From Phaeosaccion multiseriatum (taxonomy: Eukaryota; Ochrophyta, other classes): a stretch of 64,000 nucleotides of DNA. A program made the position numbers and the translations under genes. Below the pieces are notes generated by a model. That model had not been told where the DNA came from, searched no databases, and saw only the letters and a list, made by a program, of their open reading frames with translations. Location: positions 1,922,001 through 1,986,000 of the forward strand of contig OZ218952.1 of NCBI GenBank assembly GCA_965112735.1, in the 5' to 3' direction. The stretch's first letter is position 1. Each line of letters starts with the position of its first letter. Of this stretch, positions 1 through 11,664 are shown piece by piece.

Positions 1-204
1 GGTTTAGGTATGTTTCAGTTTCAGTTTTATTTGACCTCGCTCCAATCAACCTCCCTGAGGGGTAGGCCGCCAGGTTGACAAAGTAGGGAGGAACGTCACC
101 GGGCTATCAATCCAAGGCCCCAATCCAAGTGCCCATGTGGGTGGCTCCTCACAATTCCTGGGCAATCCGGACAGCTCGCTGTTTCGTTCACTCCTCGTCG
201 ATGT

Positions 205-1848
205 ATGGTGAGTGAGTTTGGGTGCCCAACTTCCCCCAGGGTGGGCGCTGTTTTGTGAGTTTGAGCTCAATTTTTTTCTTTTCCCATCCTCCCCTCGAGG
301 AAGTAAAAGGAGCAGCGGGAGCTAGTTGGAGGGTATATTGCAAGGACGGGGAAGATAACTGCACTTTCTGCTTTGCCTCCAGTCATTACCGCCGTCCTTC
401 GATCAAGTAGCAGAGAACAATCTCACAAACGAAGAGGGGAGACCCTCTCTCCCTTGTTCCCTCTCCATAGGTGGCCTTCGTGTTGAATCATGGTGCGTAG
501 AATTGAAGCTGTGGACTATTAGACGGGAAAGGGTAGCCATGGGCCCCGTCTGCCCTTTGGCGCCTTGTATCTGCTGCTCCGGGAAATGGTTATGTGAAAA
601 GAGGGGGAGGTTGTACCCGCTGCTTGCAAGCCCCCCAAAAGGCTGCAAGATCTGGTAGCCTCTCCCTCTTATAGGGCTTCTGCTCGAAGTGCTTGGGATT
701 TATGCTGATGGGCTGCATCGCTGAGCATGTTGCGCGTCGAGCACATCTCATCTTGACCAGTTGCACGGCTTCCTTCTGTGGCGTTTCCATTGTCTCACTC
801 TACCTCTGACTCTCTCTCTCTCTCTCTCTCTTGTCCCCCCATCCTGCTACACCTGGAACTGCTCTCCCTTCTCTCTCTCGTTCCCTCCCTCTCTGTCTTT
901 GTGTCTCTCTCCCACCTACTTCTGCTGTAGGTGGTACTTTCTGCAGGTATCACCACCAAGAATGGCAAGCCCCTTTTAGCTCGGCAGTTCGTGGACATGA
1001 GCCGCATCCGAATCGAAGGTGAGCAGCAGCCAGCAGCAGCAGTAAGTGCAGCAAGGCACTAGCAGCGCAGGCTTCAGTACCGCGTGGGTGCGTCCCGGCA
1101 CACAGAAAGCCAAGCCTGGTTGACCCTAGTGCATGCGGCACACAGGGGTTGCGGGCAGGGCTGTTACTGGGGTCTATCGTGGAATGAGGGGGAAGCGCAA
1201 GAAGAAGGAAGGGTGGAATGAGCGAGCGAGTGTTAAGAGAAGCAGCCGGGAGCGCTGTCCGCTATGGGAAGGAAGGAGGTCCTTTCGCCCCCTGACATTC
1301 GTTTGTGCTTCGCTGTTAATCTTGCGCCCCTCTTTGCTGCCTGCGGTGGGTGGCCCCTTATGATGTGAAATGAATACTTAATGCTCAGGGCTAATGGCGG
1401 CATTCCCCAAGCTCATGGGCACGGGTAACAAGCAGCACACCTTTATTGAGACGGAGAGTGTGCGCTATGTGTATCAGCCCATCGAGAGCTTGTTCCTCCT
1501 CCTCATCACCAACAAGGCCAGCAACATTGTGGAGGACCTAGAAACCCTCCGGCTGCTCTCTAAGCGTAAGTCTAAGTCTGGGTGGCAGTGGTGGTGTTGT
1601 TGTTGTTGTTGTTGTGCTGCAGTGGTGTTGTTGTTGTTGCTGTCCTGCAGTGGTGATAATGTGATGTCTGTGCATGTGTGTGCCAATGCCCAATCAGTCC
1701 CAGTCAGCGTGTAGAAGGCCCGCTGCCCCTGCTCCCCCTTCCCTCTTGGCCCATGTCTACCTACTTTCGCTGCCCCTCCCAATCCAACCCTACCCTTCCC
1801 TGCCTGCCCCTGCTTCTATGACTCCTGCCCTGTGCGCCTGTGCTACCG

Positions 1849-1886
<38 letters not shown>

Positions 1887-3100
1887 GCTGCTGCTACTAC
1901 TACTACTACTACTACTCCTGCTACTACTGCTACTACTACTCTACTACTACTACTGCTACTTCCGGCACTGGTATACAACACAACAGTTGTGCCCGATGTG
2001 GCCGGGGGCGCCAGCGAAGACAACGTGTCCAACAACTGCTTCGAACTCATCTTCGCCTTCGACGAGGTGATCACAACTGGCGGGCACAAGGAGAGCATCA
2101 ACTTGCAGCAGATCAAGACTAACCTAGAGATGGACTCGCACGAGGAGCGTCTGCACAACATGATTCAGGTGAGGTGGGGGATGGCAGTGGACGGTAGAGG
2201 ATGGCAGTGGATGGGCAGCAGGGGTCAGTACTGGACGGCGTTGGTTGGCTGGTCGGTTGGTTGGTTGGCTTGTGTCTTAGCTTAGAAAACGTGCTCTCTC
2301 TCGGTGGTTTTGGCTTAGAAAACATGCTCTCTCTCTGTGTGTTGAGAGTAACGTGACGTAACGTGAGGCCAGTCGATTCGCGATGACGTCCCACACCTCC
2401 TTCAGTCCGCTTTCACGCTCTTCCTTCGCCTCTGTCGCGCTTGTTTTCACACTTTCTCTCTCCCTCTCTCTCTCTATTTCTCTGACCGCAACCCATCCCC
2501 CCCCACCTGCCTCTCCACTTCCCTTCCCTCTCGTAGGAGTCAAAACGCGTGCAAGCCAAGGAAGAAATGGCCAAAAAGGCCAAGGAGTTACAGGCCCAGC
2601 AGAACATACGAGGCATGCAAGGCATAGGCTCAGGCAGCGGAGGCGGGGGGGGCGGGGGGGGGATGGGGGGCGGAGATGGAGGTTACGACGCGGGCGGAGG
2701 GGCAGGGATGGGGGGCAGCTTCGACCCCTTTGCGGGGGGAGGGGGCTCTTCATCATCGTTCAGCACAAGGTGAGTGAGTGAGTGAGTGAGTGAGTGGCAG
2801 TGGACAGCGTAGAGAGGGGGAAGATGGCAGTGGACGGGTAGGGAGGGGGGATGGCAGTGGACGGGTAGGGAGGGGGGATAGCAGTGGACTGGTAGGGAGG
2901 GGGGATGGCAGTGGACGGCTTAGTGCGCCGGAGGATGCTCGAGCGGTGGTGGGCCTTAGGAGGTGCAGTCCAGGAGTCGGGGGCTGATGCAAAGATGATA
3001 TGGAGGCGGGAGGGGTGTAAGGTTTGGGGTGGGGGTGGTGACTGATCTTCTGGGGCCTATCTTCTAGGCTTGGGCATTCATTTGTCGAGCCTTGTGAACG

Positions 3101-3131
<31 letters not shown>

Positions 3132-4986
3132 AGCGCGCGCGCAGGCATCGAGAGATTAGAACGAGGAAGTTGATATTTTTCTGAGAACAACAAAAAGGGC
3201 AACTCATCCATCATGCAAGCGTTTTGATTGAATGTTTCTGTTGTCTGGTACTCCTTTTTTCTATCCGTTGGGAACCAAACCACCCCTCTCTTCCTTGTTT
3301 GCTCCTCAACAGTGCTGTGCCCCAGGCCGCCAAGCCTGCTGCCGCCGCAGCAAAGAAGGGCATGAAGCTGGGGGGCGGCGCCAAGGGAAAGAACGTGTTG
3401 GATAGCCTCATGGCGGAGGAGAAGCTTGCCCCGCTGGCTCCTCTGGGCAGCAGCAACAGCCAGGCGGCGTCTGCTGCTGCTGTACCAGATGCCATTCCGC
3501 AGGCGGCGCCGGCCGCGTCTCATCCTGTAACACTCGTGCTGGATGAGAAGGTGAGGGGAGGCGAGGGAGGGAAGGGAAGAGGGAGGAGGTAGAGGAGGGA
3601 GGGGAGGGTAGGACTTATTTGCATGTTCGGCGACGATTGCTTGGTCTTCATCCAGCTGCCACAACTCTCCATTACTTGCTTCGCTCCTCCGTCTTCACTC
3701 CTTCCTATCCCGGTCCTCCCCCCCTCCCTTCCTTCTGCGCCGCTACACCGAGCAGCTGGTGTGTCAGCTGTCGAGGGAAGGCGCTCTTGAGTCGCTGGAG
3801 CTCAAGGGAACTCTCGCCGTCACCACCATCTCAGAGCATGTCAACAAGTGCGAGGTGCTGCTGGAGGTGGACGAGAGCGGCTTCAACTTCGCCGCCAACC
3901 CCAAGGTCAACAAGCAACGATACGACGAGGAGAAGGTGCGTGCTAGTGTGCGGCCGTCTGCTGCAGGAGCACAGTGGAAATGAGTGGTGCAGTCGACAGC
4001 TTTGACTTTGAGAGTGGAGAGCAGACCAATGAGGGGGACAGAAGGGGAGTGTTTACCCCCTCATCCTAACCCGAGACTCAAGAGAGCTTTGTCTCCTGTA
4101 TGCCCCCCCCCTCTATCTTGTCCTTCCATCTCGTGTGTCTTTCTCTTCATGTCGCTCACCCCTCTCGATCACCCCTCTCGCTCTCTCCTCTCTCTCTCAT
4201 CTCTCTCTCTCTCTGTCACCTCTCTGTCACCTCTCTCCCCGCCCCGCTCCGCCCTCTCTGACCCCCCCCCCCCCCTCCCCACCACCACCCACCACTGTCC
4301 ACCACCATCCACCACCATCTCCACCCGGCCAGGTCATCGTGCTCAAGGATGCCACCAAGGGCTTCCCTGTGGGTCGGCCCGCCAGTGTGCTGAGGTGGTC
4401 TCTGAGCACAGTGGACGAGGCGGCCATGCCCCTGACCATCAACTGCTGGCCCGAGGAAGAGGGCGGGGGCACCATGAATGTCAACATTGAGTACAGCTTG
4501 TGCAGAGCGGGAATGGAGCTGCATGATATTAAGATTGTCGTCCCGCTCGGCACCACCAGCGCACCACAGGTAGGTTTGTGTCACGGCCCCGCTTTTTTTG
4601 CTCCTCCTCCTCCTCCTCCTCCTCCTCCTCCTCCTCCTCCTCCTCACACTGCCCCTCCCCACCGTCCCTACCCAACTGCCCTCCCCCCCAACTCACACAC
4701 ACATTCAAAGATTGTGAGCATCGACGGCTCCCACCAACACCTCGCCAACGAGGGAGAGCTCGTGTGGAACATCGACATGATCGACTCTTCCAACGGGTCG
4801 GGATCGCTCGAGTTCAACATTGAGCAGCGAGACGCAGACGCCTTCTTCCCCATCCAGGCGGCCTTCTCATCGTCCAACCTGTTTGCTGCCATCCGAGTGC
4901 TCGGCGTGACAGCCTCCGATACGGGCAACCCGGTGCAGTTCGGCAGCACCGCCAGGCTATCGACGGACAACTACGTCGTCTCTTGA
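205..4986 (+). CDS. ARCN1: Coatomer subunit delta (COPI coat, archain)
   Basis: Delta subunit of the COPI coat, which drives Golgi-to-ER and intra-Golgi vesicle budding from the cytosolic face. Exons: 205-207 (tentative ATG exon), 931-1018, 1389-1565, 1987-2168, 2537-2769, 3313-3550, 3756-3935, 4333-4569, 4711-4986; all phases agree and give 537 residues, close to the usual 510-550. The N-terminal longin-like part is clear ([19 protein letters not shown], then [19 protein letters not shown] and [13 protein letters not shown]). A Gly/Ala-rich linker follows, and the C-terminal mu-homology domain starts near residue 308 ([28 protein letters not shown]). The first coding exon could be only the ATG, at 205-207 before a strong GTGAGTGAG donor; an alternative is the ATG at 490 before GTGCGT. 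The family call is secure; only the start is open. Confidence 0.95.
1846..1957 (+). repeat. (CTA)n/(TAC)n trinucleotide tract in an intron
   Basis: A nearly pure CTACTACTA array with a few GCT interruptions lies in coatomer delta intron 3, about 30 bases before the exon 4 acceptor at 1986. Confidence 0.9.
2791..2920 (+). repeat. Intronic minisatellite, unit about 30 bp, 4-5 copies
   Basis: Directly follows a (GTGA)n run at the donor of coatomer delta intron 5. Each unit contains GGCAGTGGAC followed by GGTAGGGAGGGGGG. The GGATGGCAGTGGA core recurs elsewhere in the window (2179-2215, 37441-37457, and in reverse at 7536-7592 and 45228-45285). Confidence 0.85.
3098..3143 (+). repeat. Alternating purine-pyrimidine tract, candidate Z-DNA
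   Basis: A (GC)n block, a long (AC)n block and a second (GC)n block form about 45 bases of uninterrupted alternating purine-pyrimidine sequence in coatomer delta intron 5. Confidence 0.8.
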
Positions 4987-5718
4987 TTACGTCTCCTTTC
5001 CCGTCTCGGTCGGTTGGTTCATTTCGTTTTGATTGATTCAAACAAAATGACAACGACGAGAGGAGAAGGAGAAGATAGAGGCAGTGGAAGGGTAGGGAAG
5101 CGAAGCCAGTGTAGGTGGGATGGGTGTGGGAGGCGGGAGCAGAGCGTGAACATCCTCTGTAAAACTGGAAACTGCTGAATACACATCAACGTTTTCTCTC
5201 ATCGTTCCCTTTTGTGTACCGTCTGTCGGAGTCCGACGGCGCCTATGTACGCGATTCTTGCCTACGCCTGGGCCATTGCCATGTCTCCAGCCTTGCCTCC
5301 GCCTAGGCCATTGCCTGACACAGCGCTTCGAGCATCACCAGGGTTTAACTGGAGTCGACATCGATGCAGGGGGGGGGGGCATCGCGTAATTTCAATTTTT
5401 TTTTACCTCTCTTCAATTCATCTCTTGCTTTATATTATCTGTAACAATGCTTCGCTTCTCCTGTTCCGGACATGAGCCAGTGAGGGTGGTGACAGGCCTA
5501 TAACCAGAAAAAGCGCCTCCTGGCGCCCGCTACCATCTGCTGCCATCTGCTACGCCAAACAATGTCCCCATCATTGAAGAGCAAAGAGCAAATGTAAGCT
5601 TATGTCACTATGGTAGTTTGGATTTGAGTTGATTATCGTCAACCCCCTCCCGCTCCGTCCCCATACACACACAGAGAGAGAGAGAGAGTGAAGGGAGGGG
5701 ATAGACGGACAGAAAGGC

Positions 5719-5813
<95 letters not shown>

Positions 5814-5933
5814 AGAACAGGAAGACCGACATTTAACTCGCCGGCTCCCCTTCCTCCCTCTCCCTCCCTCCCATCCCAGCTCGAACGCTCATTCGCCTCG
5901 CCTCGCGTCGCCTGGCCTGGCCTTGGCTCGTAC
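4987..5933. other. Convergent intergenic region with a (GACA)n array
   Basis: This lies between the 3' ends of coatomer delta (+) and the next gene (-). It holds the presumed 3' UTRs and a long GACA tetranucleotide array at about 5718-5812. I see no protein-like frame; the arginine/threonine-rich or cysteine/leucine-rich frames over the array are microsatellite translations. Confidence 0.7.
5718..5812 (+). repeat. (GACA)n microsatellite
   Basis: About 95 bases of nearly perfect GACA/CAGA repeat in the intergenic region between two convergent genes. Confidence 0.95.
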
Positions 5934-7214
5934 TCATACGAGCGTCGCCGTCTGTTGCGGCTTGGCCTGGAAGGGCGTAAAGTTAGCGCCCCCTTGTCCC
6001 CCACCCGCCCCCACCCCACCAACAAGACCCACAGGCGCCGAGTACCTCCTCTCTCCGGCTCTCCCCCCCGCTCGGGCAATGCCACCGGATGGCAGCTTGC
6101 GCACGGCCTCGTCGTGCATATCCTCCCGTGCCTTCATCGCCTCCTTCTCCTCCATACTCTTCATATCCTCGAAGCGATGGCCGTTGTTGGCCCACCACAG
6201 ACGGGCACTCTCCTCCGTGAAGACGTCGAGGTCAAAGATCGCGGAGATGATCTGTGAAATGTGGAGGAGGAGGAGGAGGAGGAGGAGGAGGAGGAGGAGG
6301 AGGAGGAGGAGGACGATGAATGACAGAGTGATGGGGTACGAGAGAGAGGCGACCAAGAGGAGCACTAACTACGTAACCCCCTAGTACCGTCCTCCGTGCC
6401 TCTACCAATAGCCCCCTGCCCCCAGCGGGCCATAGACACATGCACCGCACACACGCACACACACAGACATACGTAATTCTTGGGTTGATTCCTATAAGCC
6501 AAACAAATTCCTCTACCATCAGAGGGACACACGATCAAGCGTATATCCGCGGCGATGAGAGCGGTAGAGAGACGGGTCGCACAGCAAGCAAGCAGGCCTC
6601 CCCAAGGGGGTATGTCAGATTTGATTCTTCTCACCTTTTCCTCGTGAGGAGGCGCCTCCTTCTTGCCCACAAGCAGAGAGAGGCCTGTTCAATAAACAGT
6701 TGAGTTGACAGTTGAGTTGACAGTTTCATAACAAGGCGAGGGAGCGAGCAGCACACGAGAGAGAGAGAGGGAGAGAGAGCGCGCGAGAGAGACAGAGAAA
6801 GAGAGAGAGACAAAGACAGAGAAAGAGAGAGACAGAGACAGAGAAAGAGAGAGCGAGAGGGACGGGGAAGTAACAAGGAAGTGAGAGCGAGAGAGGGAAG
6901 GGGAAGTAACAAGGAAGTGAGACTCGTGGTGCGAGACGGAGACAAAGCAGCTCAAGTCCCCCTCTCTCTCCCCCCCCCCCCGGGGAATGCGGGAAAGGAA
7001 TGAGCTCCCCTCCTCGCGGCCTGTGAGCCTGGCCTCTACTCACCCTGCTCCCGCGTGACTCTGTCCTTCCGCTTGTAGGTGGATGTGAGTATAAAGGCCG
7101 ACACGTCTCGCACACGATAGTGGCCCTTGCCTGCCTGCTGCTTGCAGAAGAAGACCGTCTGTGGTGGGTCATGTTATGAGGGGTGCGTACGTGTATGTGT
7201 ATGTGTATGTGTGT

Positions 7215-7254
<40 letters not shown>

Positions 7255-10200
7255 AGATGGAAGTTTGGATTAGCAGGAGACGGGAGGAAGGACGGACGGC
7301 GGACGGACAGACCACACGGGACAACCCGACGAAACCGATGAAACAGACAGACCGATAGACAAAGCGTGCGCAAGGCGAAGGGGAAGGGGGGGAGGGGGAA
7401 GGTACATTGACCTAGTCCTTCGTTCGGTTGCCGCTTGTCTCGAGCCTTCGCTCCCCCACAGCCGATCCCGACTTGCTCTCCCACACTCACACAAGAAGAG
7501 AATGCGGCGCGTTCGGGACACCTTCTTCAGCTGCCATTTACTGCCCTCTACTGCCATCTGGCCATCTGCTGCCATCTACCGCCGTCTTCTGCCGTACCTG
7601 ATTCTCCCGCGCGTCGCCTTCGCCCTCTCCACCTTCAACCGCCGGCTTCCCGTCCTGCTGCTCTTGGCCTTGGCCTCGACCCTCTGCCCCTCCGTCCGCC
7701 TCCTCCTCCTCCTCCTCCTTCTCCTCCTCGCTGCCCGGTGTCGCTGTATCACCTCCTGCTGCTGCTGTCTCCGCTGCTACCAACTTGTCAGCGGCGCTGC
7801 TGTCTATCGTGGCCTTGGCGGCTGCCACCGCTGCCAGCGCATCCGCTATGGCTTCTTGTTCCTTCGTAACCTGCAGCAGAGCATAACAGGTAGTTCAGAC
7901 TCTTTTCACACGGGAGCAGGGGGTCGTTGTTTGTGCCATCACACCCCAGGAGCCCTCCTCACCTCCTCTCTCCTCTCCCTCTCCCTCTCCCTCTCCCTCT
8001 CCCTCTCCCTCTCCCTCTCCCTCTCCCTCTCCCTCTCCCTCTCCCTCCCTCCCTCTCCCTCCCCCTCTCCCTCTCCCTCTCCCTCTCCCTCCCTCTCCCT
8101 CTCCCTCCCTCCCTCCCTCTCCCTCTCCCTCCCCCTCTCCCTCTCCCTCTCCCTCTCCCTCTCCCTCTCCCTCTCCCTCTCCCTGTCCCTCTCCCTCTCC
8201 CTCTCCCTCTCCCTCTCCCTCTCCTTCCCTCTCCCTCCCTCCCTCCCTCTCCCTCTCCCTCTCCCTCTCCCTCTCCCTCCCCGCACCTTAGCGAGGTCGG
8301 CATCTGTGACTCCTAGCTGCGGCGCTGTGGTCCGTCGGTTCCTCTTCACCGCAACACGCTTTTTCCCGTCCTTGGTCTTTGCCACAGACCCTCTCCGCGG
8401 CGGTGAATTGCTCTGCGGCACAGCCAATGGAGAGAAGGAGAGAAGAACGAGGACAAGAATGAAGAGGAAGAGGAAGAAGAGATTGGGTAGAGATGAGCAG
8501 GAAGAGGAAGAAGAGAATGGTTGCTGAGGAGCGAGACACGGATTGAGTGAGTGAGCGAACTGGCCGGCGAGCGGCAGGTAGAGAGGATGTGATACGCTGT
8601 GGTGCAGGGCTGTGGTGCAGGGAGAAGGAAGGGACACTCTTCAGGGATGAAGGGGGGGGCGACGGACAGTGGCGCCTGCCAACGGTCCACTCAGCTAGCC
8701 AGTAGGCAGGCAGGCAACAAGCAAGAAGGCAAGCAAGAAAGAAAGCAAGAAACGCAACGCAATCAATGCAACGCAACGCTTGCAAGGAAGCGAGCGAGCA
8801 AAGCAAGCGACAACCAAACCAACAACCAAGCAACAGCCAGCCACAGAAGAAGGAGGAGGAGGACCAATACGAGGGGCTGTGTGGTGTGCTCACTTCTTCC
8901 TTCACTTTGCCCCTCTTACCTTCTCTGGATCCGGGATGCCGGCCATACTCCGCTGACTATCCCTCCTTTTGAAAGAGGCTCGTCTAAGGGCCCTCTCTTG
9001 CTCCGCCACCTGAGGGGTGTGAGTGAGTGAGTGAGTGAGTGAGTGAGTGAGTGAGTGAGTGAGTGAGTGAGTGAGTGAGTGCAAGGGTGGGAGAGGAAGT
9101 GCCACTACTCAGGATTGAAGGTCGAAGGGCAGTGTCTGTCTCTCTCACGAGAAGTATGGTTGGCTGTTTCGGGTCTGTGAACCCTGACCCTAACCCTGAC
9201 CCTGACCCTGACCCGGGAGGGTCCTCTGCAGCAGCCTCTTCGACGATTCGCAAAAGCCGAAGCTCGCATTTGCTTCACTCCTGATAGAACACAGAGCCCT
9301 GATAGATGAATGGCCTTCTCTGTCCCTCTCTGTATCTGCCTTTTCTCTCTCTTCTTCTATTGCTCTCTCTTCCTCTCCGTCTCTTTCTCCCCATCTCCCT
9401 GTATCTCTCTGTACCTCCCTCTTCCCCTCTTCCCCCCTCTTCTTCTCCCCATCCTCCCTACCTCGCTCTCCCCTCCCCTCCACCCCCCCCCTCTCCCTCA
9501 CTCACCTCCTGAGTCATTTTGTTCTCCACCGCCGAAGCTTGGGCGGGGCGCATGGAAGCCTGACTGTTCTTCACGTCGGGTGAGAATGAGTGACCTTTTG
9601 CGGAAAGTACGAGAGAAGAAGAGCGGGGCAGAAGATGGGGAGGGGTGAACAGGAGAGGTAGGGTTAGCGCTTGCTACTGAAGCCCACAGGGCGCTCAATC
9701 GTCTTGTGCTCTCATCGAAGGCTTTTGTAGAGCCGCGGAATGTTTAGAAAGAGAGAGGGAGAGAGGAGAGAGGGGAGGAGAGAGAAAGGGAGAGAGAGAG
9801 AGAGGAGAGAGAGGAGAGAGAGAGTAGAGAGAGCGAGAGAGAGAGCGGGAGAGAATCAACGGCGCGGGGGAGCGTTTGAGCGTGTCCCTCACCATCTTTC
9901 TCGTTGACCATCTCCTTCGCCTTTTGCTCCAAGGACAACTCCTTGCGCTTCAGCCAGTGCTGCTGCCGCTCCACGAAGGACATCCCACTCAGGTCCGCCT
10001 GATCGGACGAAGATGATTTGTCATCGTCATCTCCTCCATCTCCTCCGTCCCCTCCTCCGGCGGCTACGGCAAGAGCCTCATCTCTAACCCCGCCCCCTGA
10101 GGCCCCGACGCTACTCCTCCGACGCATAAGCCCTGCGAGGTGGTCGGGAGGGAGGAAGAGAGGGAGGGGGGGGGGAGGTAGAGAGAGAGGGAGAAAGAAA

Positions 10201-11091
10201 GAAAGAAATAAAGAACGAAAGAACGAGAGAGGGACAGAATGAGAGAGAGAAAGAAAGAGAGACGAGAAAGAGAGAGAGACAGAGAGATAGAGGGAAGGCC
10301 ACAATTCGGCAAAGGGCAAGTGCCAGAGTAGAGCAGATAAACGACTCTCAGGTCCTGATCGGGCTCTGAATGAATCGAAGTGGAACGTACCGTATTGTGC
10401 TCCTCCCCCCACCTCGTCCTCGACTAAAGCAGCGAGCTCGATGATAACATGCTGGCATCACAAGAAAGGAGGACGACCAGGAGATGAAGAGGAAAAAGAG
10501 CAGCATCACGAACAGGAGTTACAACAAGCACAAGAGGAGCAGCGGGGTGGAAAGTGGAGGAGTTAACTAGGGGTAGTCGCGTGTGCGTGTGTGAGGGACA
10601 ATGCACATGAGAAAGGGTCGCTCTCAAGATTGGGGAGCGGCGTGGTGCTCTTCCACAGCTGAGAACTCTGGTGAAGCACAGCAGTATCTAGTAGATCACG
10701 CTTCACGACCTGGCTAACCACGATGGGGCAAGCATGGAATTAAGAACGAAGAATCTGATCTGTCCCGACCCTCTGATTCCTTGCCAAAATCAGCAGCAGC
10801 TGAAGCAGAACCTGCTCACCAGCACGGAAGGACTCCGCCCACCCTATTATTTCCGAGAGCTCTTACCTTCCAGCACTTGAATCGGAGATGTGGGTAGGCA
10901 TTGCCTCTCTGTAGCTGCTGCTTGATGAGGTCCACCGCACCTTCGACGGTGAGCTCCTCTGCGCTCGTCTCCATCCACTCACTCAAAATCTTCTCCTTGT
11001 GCTCCCACCATTTGGCCTTATTACCGCCGCTCTTTTCTAAAGCAGAGAGGAGAGCTCTCCTCTCCTTGATGGCCTTCGCTGCCGTCGCCAT
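5934..11091 (-). CDS. Uncharacterised protein, possible BRX-like C-terminus
   Basis: I do not recognise this protein as a whole. Minus-strand exons with matching phase: 11091-10867, 10451-10391, 10132-9893, 9721-9678, 9568-9506, 9272-9213, 9009-8920, 8412-8287, 7870-7598, 7158-7044, 6684-6635, 6251-5934, giving about 554 residues. The start is the ATG at 11091 ([20 protein letters not shown]). The middle is charged and disordered ([36 protein letters not shown], then an acidic Ala/Glu stretch). A conserved-looking segment follows ([20 protein letters not shown]). The last exon has [20 protein letters not shown], whose W-W-x-x-N spacing recalls the plant BRX domain; that is a weak inference. 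The small exons at 9721-9678 and 9272-9213 are the least certain. A head-to-head neighbour begins about 570 bases away. Confidence 0.6.
6261..6312 (+). repeat. (AGG)n trinucleotide tract
   Basis: An AGG array (CCT on the coding strand) forms the polypyrimidine tract just upstream of the last-exon acceptor of the minus-strand gene. Confidence 0.9.
7975..8281 (+). repeat. About 300 bp (CTCCCT)n polypyrimidine tract
   Basis: An almost uninterrupted CTCCCT/CCCTCT array fills most of the intron between exons 8287-8412 and 7598-7870 of the minus-strand gene. On the transcribed strand it is GAGGGA, starting a few bases after the GTGCGG donor. Confidence 0.95.
9018..9080 (+). repeat. (GTGA)n tetranucleotide next to an acceptor
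   Basis: On the minus coding strand this reads (CTCA)n and forms the pyrimidine tract just before the CAG acceptor of exon 9009-8920. Confidence 0.9.
9180..9216 (-). repeat. Short telomere-like hexamer array at a splice donor
   Basis: On the plus strand the tract is CCCTGA/CCCTAA hexamers. On the minus coding strand the (GTCAGG)n array, with one GTTAGG variant, starts exactly at the inferred donor of exon 9272-9213. Confidence 0.75.
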
Positions 11092-11664
11092 TCCGAAATG
11101 CTCTGGGCCTTTCTCAGCTCAGCAAACCGCGCTGGCGTTCTCTCACTCACAAAGGCATTACTTCCCTTCCTCCGCTCTCGTGGGCCCCCTTGTTTCTGCG
11201 CGCGATTTTTGTGTGAAACAACCTCTTTATGCGCTGCTCCGCTCTGTTGCTCCCCCCCCCCCCCCGCCGTCCCTGAGGAACCTGGACGTAACGGCAAATG
11301 AGTTTAAATTTGCGCTTCACTTCCTCTTTCTCTTCCTCTCCAGAGGTGCAGAGAACTGCAGAGAACGAGCCTTTGGACACAATAGCAAGGCAATGCTCCT
11401 CCCTTTGTATTCTCACAGCGGCTTACCGACAGGCAGCAGAGGGTGGCTCAAAGCAGAGGTGGGACATGGGCTGACAGCTGAAACTGAAACTGCACTTTCT
11501 TCCAGCCGCATCAAGTTCGCATCGCATCGGCATTGCCCCCCTCCTTTTGGCTTGGGATAGAGAAGTATTGCTCACCGCTTCCTCTGCAATATTCAAAAAT
11601 CGCACAGCTGTACCAGCAGCAGCAACAAGAAGAGGGGAGCGAAAAGGAGAAAGAGGAGCGAGGG
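11092..11664. other. Divergent promoter region
   Basis: This separates the ATG of the minus-strand gene at 11091 from the first usable ATG of the EF-hand gene at 11665. The frame of the EF-hand gene is open upstream of 11665 back to about 11536 and includes a short Gln run, so part of this stretch may be coding in a longer first exon. Nothing else stands out apart from a C-rich run near 11253. Confidence 0.5.

Noticed and set aside
5639-6257. Thr/Arg/Asp- and Cys/Leu-rich ORFs on both strands
   Set aside because: Direct translations of the GACA array, with no splice-linked partners.
7502-8527. 341-residue plus-strand ORF
   Set aside because: Mostly a translation of the CTCCCT array, antisense to phased exons of the minus-strand gene.
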